Below, in pieces: positions 47,734-56,609 of a DNA stretch of 64,000 bases. The notes beneath the pieces are model-generated. The model saw only the letters and a list, made by a program, of their open reading frames with translations, made no database searches and had not been told where the DNA came from. How positions within the stretch are numbered: position 1 is the stretch's first letter; each line of letters opens with the position of its first letter. Position numbers and translations under genes: made by a program. The DNA is from Clostridiales bacterium (GTDB lineage: Bacteria; Bacillota; Clostridia; Christensenellales; Aristaeellaceae): contig SVGY01000008.1 of the NCBI GenBank assembly GCA_015056145.1, forward strand, positions 48,333 through 112,332, read 5' to 3'.

Positions 47734-48252
47734 TTATTTGTCAGCTTCTGCCCGGAAAGGTTGCCCTTTCAGCTGCTGGGCAATGGTGGGGGCAGTGGGC
47801 TGGTCAGCAGGCGGCTCGGATGGTGACTGAGCACTGGAGCGGCCCTGCCTGCGGGGGATAGGGGGAGCAATTGGCCCGGCGTTTTTCCGGCTGCTTCCGG
47901 AAGGCGGCGGGGGCATGGGGGGCAGCGGTGCGGAGGTCGCAGCAGAAGGACGGGAAGGGGTTTGAACCGGACCGGGTGCGGCGGAATAACTGCGCCGGAT
48001 GATGTCGTTAAGTACGTCCAGCTGCTTGGCCATATTCTGGATGTCTGCGTCCAGGCGCTCGGTGTGTGCGCTGAGGGAGCGGTTTGTTTCAAAGTTGCGG
48101 ATCTGTTCGTTGAGCTCGCCGCATTTTTCCTTTGAATCTGCAAGTCGCTGCTGCAAATCGTCCAGCAAAAGCTGCTGGCGGTAAATGATTTCAATCAGCT
48201 CCGAACGGGAAAGGTGACGCAGACTTTTCTGCTGATCGGTTTTTTTTGCCAT
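47734..48252 (-). CDS. Small coiled-coil protein with Pro-rich tail
   Basis: 172 residues, cytosolic. Residues ~10-95 are a predicted alpha-helix/coiled coil (SRSELIEIIYRQQLLLDDLQ, LDADIQNMAKQLDVLNDII). The rest is Pro/Ser/Ala-rich and disordered (PLPPMPPPPSGSSRKNAGPI). Similar small coiled-coil proteins sit before signal peptidase genes in clostridial sortase loci. I know no function for them. It is the first gene after the consensus promoter and structured leader at 48253-48503, so it is the likely first gene of the pilus operon. The ribosome site is GGAG about 8-9 bases before the ATG. Confidence 0.7.
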   Translation of the reverse strand: MAKKTDQQKSLRHLSRSELIEIIYRQQLLLDDLQQRLADSKEKCGELNEQIRNFETNRSLSAHTERLDADIQNMAKQLDVLNDIIRRSYSAAPGPVQTPSRPSAATSAPLPPMPPPPSGSSRKNAGPIAPPIPRRQGRSSAQSPSEPPADQPTAPTIAQQLKGQPFRAEADK

Positions 48253-48468
48253 GAATCCAGCTCCTTACTTAACGCAAAACAGGTCGTCCCAATGCGCAAC
48301 CCGGTGCTTCGGGGATGCGCAGCAAAGGAATGATTCTGTACGTTTTTTGAATAATGCTCATCTGGCTGGAAACACCGTCAGATGCGCCAGGAAAAGACAG
48401 CCCGCACGGCCTGGAAAGCGCAATGCAAACCTCGTCATTCGTAAGCACATCCTTCCGAGTTTACTTGC
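48253..48468 (-). ncRNA. Structured 5' leader of the pilus operon (possible riboregulator)
   Basis: About 215 transcribed but untranslated bases separate the consensus promoter from the first gene. Several stems are visible: TGCGCA (48293-48298) with TGCGCA (48316-48321) enclosing CCCG/CGGG; CATCTG with CAGATG (48359-48384); and CCAGG/CCTGG (about 48386-48413) around an 18-base interior. I could not match it to a known riboswitch by eye. A c-di-GMP class was considered but the core sequence is absent. Confidence 0.5.
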
Positions 48469-48474
48469 GAATTT

Positions 48475-48503
48475 ATTATACCATTTGATGCATTTGCTGT
48501 CAA
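48475..48503 (-). promoter_or_regulatory. Consensus sigma-A promoter of the pilus operon
   Basis: On the minus strand, a perfect TTGACA (48498-48503), 17-base spacer, and perfect TATAAT (48475-48480). Transcription would begin near 48468. It is the only strong promoter I see upstream of the minus-strand genes down to 34283. Confidence 0.85.
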
Positions 48504-48892
48504 TTATTCGCAGAAAAGAATACAACTTTTTTTCTTGTATTTACAAGGGGTTTGTGTTACATAGTTAGCGTTATGTAATTAAAAAAGCAAATTGTACGAA
48601 AAATGTAATATTTTGAACAAAGAAAAATAACATTTGAAATTTTGGACAAAAAGTAACAGAAAATTTTCCGGAAAAAACATAATAAGATTTTTTACATACC
48701 ACTTGATTTGTACCATTATAGAATGTGATAAACAAATAACAATAACGAATGCAAAATAAACCAAATAGAAGAAAAAATCAATCATCTAAATATAATAAAG
48801 ACAAAATAATAAAAAATAAGAATCACATGCAAAATGCTATTCATTGAAAGCATATCATCGCAAAACACAATCCCCCGAAATTGCGCCGCAGG
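48504..48892. other. AT-rich divergent intergenic region
   Basis: About 390 very AT-rich bases between the pilus and polysaccharide operons, with many A/T tracts. No gene, RNA or strong hairpin is evident. It probably separates and insulates the two promoters and could bind nucleoid or regulatory proteins. Confidence 0.5.
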
Positions 48893-48921
48893 TAGACTTT
48901 TTTTTTGCGCCGTGATATAAT
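48893..48921 (+). promoter_or_regulatory. Promoter of the polysaccharide operon
   Basis: TAGACT (48893-48898), a 17-base spacer and TATAAT (48916-48921). The first gene starts at 49035, leaving a leader of about 105 bases. Confidence 0.6.
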
Positions 48922-49034
48922 AAAGTGATTATTTGTTGGCCTGCGGAGGTTGTGGTTCTTCCCACGCCGGTTACATGAAAAAGGTCAACAAAATCAACCC
49001 TTTCACTAATCTACCAGAAAGAGGAAGGATCAGC

Positions 49035-50270
49035 ATGAACAAGCCCGATACACAGAAGAATAAACGGGTTATTTCCTTTTCTCCGCCGGATATCAGCGAT
49101 CTGGAAATAAAAGAAGTGGTGGATACCCTCCACTCCGGCTGGATTACCACCGGCCCCAGAACCAAGGAATTTGAAAGGCAGATCGCAGCCTATGTAGGAA
49201 CCAGGCGGGCTGTGTGCCTCAATTCCCAGACTGCCTGTGCAGAAATGTGCCTGCGGCTTCTGGATATCGGCCCCGGGGATGAAGTGATCACATCCGCCTA
49301 TACCTATTCTGCCTCTGCATCGGTGGTGTGCCATGTGGGTGCCAGACTGGTTCTTATCGATACCCAGCCAGACAGCCTGGAGATGGACTACCGCCAGCTG
49401 GAGAATGCTATCAACGAAAACACTAAGGCCATTATTCCTGTGGACCTTGGCGGCATTCCCTGCGATTACGAGCGCATTTTCAGCATCGTGGAAGAAAAAC
49501 GTTCTCTTTTCAAACCTGAGGGAAAGCTGCAGCAGGCTATGGGGCGAATTGCGGTGATTGCCGATACTGCGCATGCCTTTGGCGCAGAACTCCATGGGGT
49601 AAAGATAGGCGCTGTGGCTAATTTTTCCAATTTCAGCTGGCACGCAGTCAAAAACCTCACCACCGCAGAGGGCGGCGCCATGAGCTGGAAAACCATCCCT
49701 GGTATTGATGATGACGAGATCTACAAGCAGATCCAGCTTCTCTCCCTCCATGGCCAGAGCAAGGACGCCTATGCCAAGGCGGAGCTGGGCGCATGGGAAT
49801 ACGATATCATTGGCCCCTGGTATAAATGCAATATGACGGATATCATGGCTGCCATTGGCCTGAAACAATTTGAGCGGTATCCGGGCATGCTGGTCCGTCG
49901 CAGGGAGATCATCAGCCGCTATGATGCCGCTCTCAAACCGCTCGGCATCAGCGTTTTGCCTCATTATACCGATGAATATTCCTCCTCTGGCCATCTGTAC
50001 ATCACCCGAATCCCCGGCATTACGCTGGAGGAGCGGAACGAAATCATCCGCAGGATGGCAGAGGCCGGCGTAGCCTGCAACGTGCACTACAAGCCCTTGC
50101 CCATGATGACTGCCTACAAGCGACTTGGCTTTGATATTGCGGATTATCCCAACGCTTATGCACAGTACGCCAACGAAATCACGCTGCCGCTTCATACCTG
50201 CCTCTCGGATGAGGATGTGGAATATGTGATCAGCAGTTATCAGCAGATTCTGAAGGAATACCTGAAATAA
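49035..50270 (+). CDS. DegT/DnrJ/EryC1/StrS family sugar aminotransferase
   Basis: 411 residues. It is a PLP enzyme that transfers an amino group to a nucleotide-linked keto-sugar. Landmarks: SGWITTGPRTKEFERQIAAY near the start; AVCLNSQTACAEMCL; EVITSAYTYSASASVV; VIADTAHAFGAEL; and the PLP Lys in FSWHAVKNLTTAEGGAM. The C-terminus has NVHYKPLPMMTAYKRLG. The start ATG 49035 has AAGGA at 6-8 bases; an in-frame upstream start at 48933/48975 is less likely. As the first gene of the capsule operon with a PglC-like transferase and an acetyltransferase, it suggests an N-acetylated amino-sugar in the repeat unit; no matching dehydratase is in view. Confidence 0.92.
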   Translation: MNKPDTQKNKRVISFSPPDISDLEIKEVVDTLHSGWITTGPRTKEFERQIAAYVGTRRAVCLNSQTACAEMCLRLLDIGPGDEVITSAYTYSASASVVCHVGARLVLIDTQPDSLEMDYRQLENAINENTKAIIPVDLGGIPCDYERIFSIVEEKRSLFKPEGKLQQAMGRIAVIADTAHAFGAELHGVKIGAVANFSNFSWHAVKNLTTAEGGAMSWKTIPGIDDDEIYKQIQLLSLHGQSKDAYAKAELGAWEYDIIGPWYKCNMTDIMAAIGLKQFERYPGMLVRRREIISRYDAALKPLGISVLPHYTDEYSSSGHLYITRIPGITLEERNEIIRRMAEAGVACNVHYKPLPMMTAYKRLGFDIADYPNAYAQYANEITLPLHTCLSDEDVEYVISSYQQILKEYLK

Positions 50271-50288
50271 AGATGCGGGGGAAATACG

Positions 50289-50912
50289 ATGTACCGTAAG
50301 TTTTTCAAGAGATTTCTGGATATTTTGCTCTCCATGATCGCTCTGGTTTTTGTGGGAATCGTGGTGGTGATTATGGCCCCCATCATCTGGTTGGAGGATA
50401 GAGGCCCCGTTTTCTACAATGCACCCCGCGTGGGCAGAAACGGCAAAGTCTTTAAGATGTTCAAGCTGCGCAGCATGAAGGTGAATGCACCGGATATCCG
50501 CAATGCGGATGGTTCCACCTACAACGCTGCCGATGATCCCCGGGTGACCAGAATCGGCAGGATCATGCGCAAAACCAGCATTGACGAGCTGCCGCAGATT
50601 TTGAATGTTTTCCTGGGACACATGAGCTTTATCGGCCCCCGGCCTGCCACGCCCCGCTTCCTTGAAAACATGACGCCGCTGATGCAGGAACGGCTGAAAG
50701 TACGCCCGGGTATCACCGGTTACACCCAGATGAAGTACCGCAACAGCGCACAGGGCGAGGCCCGTTATACTGCAGACAAGTATTATGTGGACAACCTGAG
50801 CTTTGCCCTGGACGTGAAGATCCTTTTCGGTACGGTTTTCAAGGTACTCAAGCGGGAAAATATTTACAACAACGTATCCAAACAGGACCAATCCAAAGAA
50901 ATCGGAGGCTGA
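50289..50912 (+). CDS. Undecaprenyl-phosphate sugar phosphotransferase (PglC/WcaJ-type)
   Basis: 207 residues, a small monotopic phosphoglycosyl transferase. A re-entrant N-terminal membrane helix (LDILLSMIALVFVGIVVVIMAP) precedes the catalytic core: LEDRGPVFYNAPRVGRNGK, FKMFKLRSMKV, the catalytic Asp-Glu in TSIDELPQILNVFLG, and MSFIGPRPATPRF, KVRPGITGYTQMKYRN. It transfers a sugar-1-phosphate to the lipid carrier to start the repeat unit. It begins 18 bases after the aminotransferase and has the compact size of PglC rather than the long WbaP form. The first sugar is probably the amino-sugar made by the upstream gene, by inference. Confidence 0.92.
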   Translation: MYRKFFKRFLDILLSMIALVFVGIVVVIMAPIIWLEDRGPVFYNAPRVGRNGKVFKMFKLRSMKVNAPDIRNADGSTYNAADDPRVTRIGRIMRKTSIDELPQILNVFLGHMSFIGPRPATPRFLENMTPLMQERLKVRPGITGYTQMKYRNSAQGEARYTADKYYVDNLSFALDVKILFGTVFKVLKRENIYNNVSKQDQSKEIGG

Positions 50913-50917
50913 AAACA

Positions 50918-52180
50918 ATGAGACACGACGGAAAAACCCTTCTGATTCTCGGCGCAACCGCATATTCCATCAATGTTGTTGAAACTGCAAGAAATATGGG
51001 AATCCGCACCATCGTGGTGGATCCTGTGAAGAATAACGCCGCAAAGAAGCATGCAGATGCTTACTATGATGTGGATACCAAGGATATCGATACCCTTTAC
51101 GAGATCGCACTGAAGGAAAAGATCGACGGTGTGTTCACCGGCTATTCTGATGTAAACCTTTTTTCTGCCCGTGCTCTCTGCGACAAGCTGAATCTGCCTT
51201 TCTACGCCACTTATGAGCAATTGAAAAAAACTACCGACAAACTGCTCTTCAAGGAAATGTGCCGCAAATACGGCGTAGGCACCGTTCCCCAGTACGAGGA
51301 AGCCGACCTTCAGAACATTCCCTATCCCATCATTATCAAGCCTGCGGACAGCTACGGCAGCAAGGGTATCTCCGTCTGCTACAGCTACGAGGAAACCCCC
51401 GAAGCCGTAAAGAAGGCCAGGGAATATTCCAAAACCGAACAGATCATCATCGAAAAATATATGGGCGGCTACGATGTGGTCAATATTGACTATGTGATGC
51501 AGGATGGCAAAATCCTCCTGAGCAATTTTGGCGACCGCTATGTCAACACTGCTCAGAAAGGCCTGTCCCCCCTGACCGCTGCGGGCGTGTATCCCTCCAA
51601 ATATCTGCCCAAATACTTGGAAAAGACCAATGCCAACGTGCAGCGTATGTTCTACGAGGAAGGCATGCACAACGGCACGGTATTCATCCAGTCCTTCTTT
51701 GACGGAGAGGAGTTCTACTTCTTTGAAATGGGCTACCGCACCGGCGGCGGCCAGGGCTCCATCCCCCTGAAGGTGATCTGCGACCTGGATTACGTTGAAT
51801 ACCTCATTAACTATGCCCTTTGCGGAAAAATGTCCGAAAAGGATCTTTCCCTTTGCGCCAATCCCACCTACGACAAACGTTCCTGCGCACTGGTGGTTAT
51901 CCTCAGAAGCGGCGTTATCGGAAAGATCGAAGGCCTTGCCGAAATTGCCGCTATGCCGGAAAATATCAACATCACCCAATTCTATCAGGAAGGCGAAGAA
52001 GTGAAGCAGACGGTGATCGGCAACCTGGGCCAGAGCCTCTGCCGCATGCATTTCGTGGCAGACAGCTGGGAAGAGCTGAAAAAGGCTGTACAGAAGGCAA
52101 ACGCCACCCTGAAAGTAACCTCCACCACCGGCGAAAATATGATCGTTCCCGGCGGTTTTGACGGCGAGGCCCTTTGCTGA
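50918..52180 (+). CDS. ATP-grasp domain protein
   Basis: 420 residues. An N-terminal pre-ATP-grasp Rossmann region (LLILGATAYSINVVETARNMG) is followed by the ATP-grasp core: KLLFKEMCRKYGVGTVPQY, PIIIKPADSYGSKGI, IIIEKYMGGYDVVNIDYVM and the metal-binding FFEMGYRTGGGQG. Enzymes of this class ligate carboxylates to amines or alcohols. In capsule clusters they may add amino acids or other acyl groups to sugars. The specific substrate is unknown. It lies 5 bases after the transferase gene and is within the operon. Confidence 0.85.
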   Translation: MRHDGKTLLILGATAYSINVVETARNMGIRTIVVDPVKNNAAKKHADAYYDVDTKDIDTLYEIALKEKIDGVFTGYSDVNLFSARALCDKLNLPFYATYEQLKKTTDKLLFKEMCRKYGVGTVPQYEEADLQNIPYPIIIKPADSYGSKGISVCYSYEETPEAVKKAREYSKTEQIIIEKYMGGYDVVNIDYVMQDGKILLSNFGDRYVNTAQKGLSPLTAAGVYPSKYLPKYLEKTNANVQRMFYEEGMHNGTVFIQSFFDGEEFYFFEMGYRTGGGQGSIPLKVICDLDYVEYLINYALCGKMSEKDLSLCANPTYDKRSCALVVILRSGVIGKIEGLAEIAAMPENINITQFYQEGEEVKQTVIGNLGQSLCRMHFVADSWEELKKAVQKANATLKVTSTTGENMIVPGGFDGEALC

Positions 52181-52227
52181 GTCCGATCCACCGGGAGACA
52201 AATCATTTTGATTCGGGAGATGGAACC

Positions 52228-53499
52228 ATGAAGATCTTGCAGCTGGTTGCTTACTATTCGCCTGAACGCATTGCCAGCGCCCATTTGTCCAAGGACCGGG
52301 AAGAAGCCTTTGCGGCGGCGGGTTTTACCACGGAGCTTTATGCCCCCACCCCTACCCGGGGCCTTTCCGAGGAAGAATATAAGGAATACAAAAAGGTCAA
52401 GCAGGAAAAAAGGTACGACGGCAAGCTGACTATCAACCGGTTTTCCATGTTCCGTGAGGGGAAAAATCCCCTGCTGCGTGCTGCCAGATATTTCCTTGTG
52501 AATATTGGCCACTATATCAAGGGTACCTCTGTGAAGGATGCAGATGTGATCCTCTGCGGCAGTACCCCGCCCACGCAGGGAATGCTGTGCGGCCTTATCA
52601 AAAAGCGGCTTTCCCGCAAGGCAAAGCGAAATATTCCCTTCGTGTTTATTTTGCAGGACATTTTTCCTGATTCCCTCGTCAATGCCAAAATGACAAAAAA
52701 GGGTTCCCTGATCTGGAAAATTGGCCGCAAAATTGAAAACTACGCCTATCGCAGCGCCGACAGGATCATTGTTATCAGCGAGGATTTCAAGCGCAACATT
52801 ATGGAAAAGGGTGTTCCGGAAGAAAGAATTGCCGTGATTCCCAACTGGGTCAATACCGACAAGGTGTATCCGGTAAAGCGGGAGGACAACATTCTTTTTG
52901 AACGCTATCATCTGGATCCGTCTCTGTTCTACATCTGCTATAGTGGAAACATCGGGCACAGCCAGAACATGGATATGCTGCTGGACAGCGCAAAGGCGCT
53001 GGCGGAGGAACTGCCCGAGTTGCGCTTTGTGCTGGTGGGTGAAGGCGCCGCCCGGGATGAGGTGGAAGCACGGATCATACAGGAAAACATTGAAAATGTG
53101 ATCATGCTGCCCTTCCAGCCCTATGAAGAGATTTCCCACGTTTTCAGCCTTGGCGATGCAGGGTTGATTATTTCCAAGGCAGGTATTGGCGGCAGTTCCG
53201 TGCCCAGCAAGACCTGGAGCATCATGGCCGCTAACCGTCCTGTTCTGGCCTCCTTCGATAAGGAAAGCCAGCTGGGCAGCCTGATCGCTGAAGCACAGTG
53301 CGGCCTGGTTGCACAGGCAAACGACTCCGAAGCCTTCAAGGAAGCCGTTCGCAAGCTTTATCAGAATCGTGATAACGCTTCTGTCATGGGCGAGAGGGGC
53401 AGGGAGTACCTTGCAAAGAATCTGGATAAGGAAACCTGTGTGAATGCTTATGTAAACGTGCTCAGACAGGTAACTGAAAATGGAGGAAAAACACTTTGA
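52228..53499 (+). CDS. Glycosyltransferase family 4 (WbuB/WcaI-like)
   Basis: 423 residues. It has the GT-B fold: N-terminal [22 protein letters not shown], interface [19 protein letters not shown] and [13 protein letters not shown] (WbuB-type marker). The C-terminal nucleotide-sugar domain has [35 protein letters not shown] and the acceptor/donor motif [21 protein letters not shown]. WbuB relatives transfer L-fucosamine; the sugar here is not proven. ATG 52228 with GGGAG ~8 bases upstream is the start. Its stop overlaps the TTG start of the acetyltransferase gene. Confidence 0.9.
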   Translation: MKILQLVAYYSPERIASAHLSKDREEAFAAAGFTTELYAPTPTRGLSEEEYKEYKKVKQEKRYDGKLTINRFSMFREGKNPLLRAARYFLVNIGHYIKGTSVKDADVILCGSTPPTQGMLCGLIKKRLSRKAKRNIPFVFILQDIFPDSLVNAKMTKKGSLIWKIGRKIENYAYRSADRIIVISEDFKRNIMEKGVPEERIAVIPNWVNTDKVYPVKREDNILFERYHLDPSLFYICYSGNIGHSQNMDMLLDSAKALAEELPELRFVLVGEGAARDEVEARIIQENIENVIMLPFQPYEEISHVFSLGDAGLIISKAGIGGSSVPSKTWSIMAANRPVLASFDKESQLGSLIAEAQCGLVAQANDSEAFKEAVRKLYQNRDNASVMGERGREYLAKNLDKETCVNAYVNVLRQVTENGGKTL

Positions 53500-54134
53500 T
53501 CAGGAAGATTCGTTTGTATGCAGGTGTTGTACTTGAAAAGGTAAAGTGCCTTTTCAGCAAATCTTCCGTCTTTGCCACCATCGTAAACAGCAGGGTGGAT
53601 TCCAAAGCAGTGCTGCGCAAAGGTGTTCGGTTTTATGGCAGCAGCATCGGCCCTTATTCCTATGTAACCCGCAATACCCTCATTCAAAATGCGGAAATCG
53701 GCAGTTTCTGCTCTATCTCCGAGGATTGCTTGGTGGGCATGCCTTCCCATCCCGTGGAGATGGTCAGCACATCGCCTGTTTTCCTGAAAGGGAAGAATTA
53801 TCTGGGCAAACGCTTTGCTTCCCATGCCCATGCCGCAACAGCAAGAACCACGATCGGCAGCGATGTGTGGATCGGCGCCCGGGCGATGATCAAAAGCGGC
53901 GTAACCATTGGCCATGGCGCAGTCATCGGCGCAGGGGCCCTGGTAACAAAGGATGTGCCTCCCTACGCCATCGTAGGCGGCGTTCCCGCCAAGGTGATCC
54001 GCCACCGATTCGATCAGGAGATGGTAGAAGCCCTTCTGAAACTTGAATGGTGGAACTTCAGCGAAGAAAAACTGAAGGAACTTGGCAAATTCATGGATGA
54101 TCCCCAAAAACTTCTGGACGGTGTGAAACAATGA
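53496..54134 (+). CDS. Hexapeptide-repeat O- or N-acetyltransferase
   Basis: 212 residues. It is a left-handed beta-helix acyltransferase of the CatB/xenobiotic type: repeats from [20 protein letters not shown] through [20 protein letters not shown], an extended loop [12 protein letters not shown] (with catalytic His region [19 protein letters not shown]), and [20 protein letters not shown] followed by [17 protein letters not shown]. It uses acetyl-CoA to acetylate a sugar. The start codon is TTG at 53496, overlapping the previous stop; GGAGG lies 9 bases upstream. It ends 4 bases into the next gene. Confidence 0.9.
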   Translation: MIRKIRLYAGVVLEKVKCLFSKSSVFATIVNSRVDSKAVLRKGVRFYGSSIGPYSYVTRNTLIQNAEIGSFCSISEDCLVGMPSHPVEMVSTSPVFLKGKNYLGKRFASHAHAATARTTIGSDVWIGARAMIKSGVTIGHGAVIGAGALVTKDVPPYAIVGGVPAKVIRHRFDQEMVEALLKLEWWNFSEEKLKELGKFMDDPQKLLDGVKQ

Positions 54135-55288
54135 AAGTAGTACATCTGTGCCTTGGCAGTTTCTTCCCGGACAATTATTCCTATCAGGAAAATATGCTGC
54201 CCAAGTTTCATAAGCAGCAGGGCCACGACGTGGAGGTGATCGCCTCCCTTGTGACCTTTGATAAAAACGGCAAGGCTGTGCTGATGGACAAAGCCTCTTC
54301 CTATATCAACGAGCATGGCATTCCCGTAACACGTCTCAGCTACAAGCCCGGCAAGCTGAACAAGCGCTTCCGTTTCTTTGTGGGCTTTGAGGAAGCGCTG
54401 GAGAAAGCGGCTCCGGATGTTCTGTTCATCCATGGCTGCCAGTTCTGCGATATCCGCATTGTGGTGAAATATGTCAAGAAACATCCAGACGTGAAAGTAT
54501 TTGTGGACAACCATGCGGATTTTTCCAACAGCGCCACCAACTGGCTGTCCAAAAACGTGCTGCACAAGATGGTCTGGCGCAGCTGTGCGCATAAGATCGA
54601 GCCTTATACCACCAAGTTTTACGGTGTTTTGCCTGCCCGTGTGGATTTTTTGAAGAATGTGTACGGTCTGCCTGCTGAAAAATGCGAGTTGCTGGTAATG
54701 GGCGCTGATGACGAGGCAGTGCAAGCCGCTGCCGCACCCGAGGTCCGCAAAGCCATTCGGGAGAAATACGGCATCGGCGAAGAGGATTTCCTTATCATGA
54801 CCGGCGGAAAAATCGACGCATGGAAGCCTCAGACGCTTCTTCTGATGGAAGCGGTACAGAGGATCAGCAATCCCGCTGTGAAGCTGCTGGTATTCGGTTC
54901 CGTTACCCCGGAATTGAAGGACAAACTGGAAGCACTCGCTGATGGCGAAAAAGTGAAATATATTGGATGGATTCAGGCAAAGGATTCCTATCAGTACTTT
55001 GCCGCAGCCGACCTTGTGGTATTCCCGGGCCGCCATTCCGTATTCTGGGAGCAGGTTGCAGCCCAGGGCATTCCCATGCTGTGCAAGGAATGGGCCGGCA
55101 CAAAGCATGTGGATATCGGCGGCAACGTCCGTTTCCTTACCCAGGAAAGCGCCGAAGAAATTCAGCGGGAAATCTGCCGCCTTCTGGATAACCCCGAAGA
55201 ATACGGGCAGATGCGCCGGGTTGCCATGGAAAATGGCATGAAGACTTTTTCTTATAAAGATATTGCCAGGAGGGCCATTGAAGGATGA
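54131..55288 (+). CDS. Glycosyltransferase (GT-B fold, family 4-like)
   Basis: 385 residues. The N-terminal half is [20 protein letters not shown] and [16 protein letters not shown]. The C-terminal half has the sugar-nucleotide site: [40 protein letters not shown] and [20 protein letters not shown]. The E-x7-E-type pattern of family 4 is modified ([13 protein letters not shown]). It presumably adds a second or third sugar. ATG 54131 overlaps the acetyltransferase stop by 4 bases (ATGA). It overlaps the polymerase gene by 4 bases. Confidence 0.88.
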   Translation: MKVVHLCLGSFFPDNYSYQENMLPKFHKQQGHDVEVIASLVTFDKNGKAVLMDKASSYINEHGIPVTRLSYKPGKLNKRFRFFVGFEEALEKAAPDVLFIHGCQFCDIRIVVKYVKKHPDVKVFVDNHADFSNSATNWLSKNVLHKMVWRSCAHKIEPYTTKFYGVLPARVDFLKNVYGLPAEKCELLVMGADDEAVQAAAAPEVRKAIREKYGIGEEDFLIMTGGKIDAWKPQTLLLMEAVQRISNPAVKLLVFGSVTPELKDKLEALADGEKVKYIGWIQAKDSYQYFAAADLVVFPGRHSVFWEQVAAQGIPMLCKEWAGTKHVDIGGNVRFLTQESAEEIQREICRLLDNPEEYGQMRRVAMENGMKTFSYKDIARRAIEG

Positions 55289-56571
55289 AGAAAAACCCAA
55301 AGTATGCCAATGATAAACTCTACCCGCTGGTAGTTGCGCTCTACCTGCTGGCCACGGTTCTGGTGGACCTGGTCCGTGACATTGCACCGTTGGTGTATAT
55401 GCCCCTCAAGGGCTTTGCCCAACCCCTGCGCAATGTTCTCTACATCGGCTGCGTTTTGTATGTGGCATACCTGTTTTTCCGATATGGCTTCAACTGGACG
55501 GATACCATTGTTTTTGCAGCATCTGTTGTGCTCTGGGGCGTGAGTGCACTGCTCAGCCCGGAGATTACTGCCTTCTGGAAGGATGCACTGCTGATCTTCT
55601 ATGCCCGTGTGTTTGCCGGCTTTGTACTGCTGAGGCATTTCAGGGGCTATGAAAAATGCGCACGCATACTCAGCTGGTTTATTCCGCTGATCATCCTCTA
55701 CGGCATTGTGGGCTTTTTCCACGCAGGAAAAAGCTATATGACGCTTTCCTACAACATGATGCCCCTGGCGCTGTTTTTCATTTTTTACGGTTTGCGCCAG
55801 AAAAAAATGCTGCTGGAAATATCCGGCTTTCTGATGTTCTTTATCGCTTCCCTTCTGGGCTCCCGTGGCGCATTGCTGGGCAGTGTGCTGGGCGTGATTT
55901 TGTACCTGGTTATTCTGCTTGCAAGAGGTGAGAAAAAAGAGTCGGGCAAATGTGCACTGCATATGCTGATTGGCTTTGGAGCGATCGTGGCGTTCCATCT
56001 GGCGCTTGTGAATGTATCCCTCCGCATGCCTGTGCCCGGCAACGTAGGGGAAGGAGCAAGTACTGGTTCATCGGGCGGGTTCCTTCTCAATTCCAGAACC
56101 ACGAATATGATCGTCAACGGCACCCTTGCCAGCGATACGAATCGTCTGAATATCTACAAGCGTGTACTGGATGGCCTTGCCCGTGAGCCGTTCAAGCCTC
56201 ACGGACTGCTGGGCGACCGCCTTGTGGTATGCATCAAGCCCCCGGTTACCTACATGAATTATCCGCACAACATTGTGCTGGAGCTGCTTTACCAGTTTGG
56301 CATTCCGCTGGGCATCGTTGCCGTGGCAGGGATCGCATGGATCTTTATCCGCAAAATCCGTGACCTGAAAAAGGTTGGCAGCATGCAGCTGGTATACCTG
56401 CTGGCATTTGTGCCGGTGACGGCTGTGCAGCTGATGCTCTCCAGCAGCTATCTTGTCAGCTGGCTTTTTGGTGCAGGCATGGGTCTGCTGCTGGCAAAAA
56501 ACTGTAGCGATGAACCGGACCCTGTTCAGCCGGAAGAAACCGGGGATACCCTTCAGCCTGCCGAGGAGTAA
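55285..56571 (+). CDS. O-antigen ligase/polymerase-like membrane protein (Wzy)
   Basis: 428 residues with about ten membrane segments (LYPLVVALYLLATVLVDLV; VLYIGCVLYVAYLFFRYGF; FVLLRHFRGYEKCARILSWF). The large exterior loop between late helices contains the family region NRLNIYKRVLDGLAREPFKP and NYPHNIVLELLYQFGIPLGI, with conserved Arg/His residues needed for polymerisation. It joins repeat units on the lipid carrier or ligates the polymer. It starts in a 4-base overlap with the glycosyltransferase gene. Ligase versus polymerase cannot be told apart by sequence alone; polymerase is favoured in a capsule operon with a Wzx. Confidence 0.85.
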   Translation: MKKNPKYANDKLYPLVVALYLLATVLVDLVRDIAPLVYMPLKGFAQPLRNVLYIGCVLYVAYLFFRYGFNWTDTIVFAASVVLWGVSALLSPEITAFWKDALLIFYARVFAGFVLLRHFRGYEKCARILSWFIPLIILYGIVGFFHAGKSYMTLSYNMMPLALFFIFYGLRQKKMLLEISGFLMFFIASLLGSRGALLGSVLGVILYLVILLARGEKKESGKCALHMLIGFGAIVAFHLALVNVSLRMPVPGNVGEGASTGSSGGFLLNSRTTNMIVNGTLASDTNRLNIYKRVLDGLAREPFKPHGLLGDRLVVCIKPPVTYMNYPHNIVLELLYQFGIPLGIVAVAGIAWIFIRKIRDLKKVGSMQLVYLLAFVPVTAVQLMLSSSYLVSWLFGAGMGLLLAKNCSDEPDPVQPEETGDTLQPAEE

Positions 56572-56609
56572 AACTGCAAAGAATTTCAATCAGAAAAGAG
56601 GTGAGGGAT

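Noticed and set aside
48253..48468. Cyclic-di-GMP riboswitch in the pilus leader
   Set aside because: The conserved core sequences I would expect for either class are not present by eye. Left as an unclassified structured leader.
48975..49034. Upstream start for the sugar aminotransferase at 48975
   Set aside because: The extra 20 residues have no family match and the ATG at 49035 has its own ribosome site, but the upstream start cannot be excluded.
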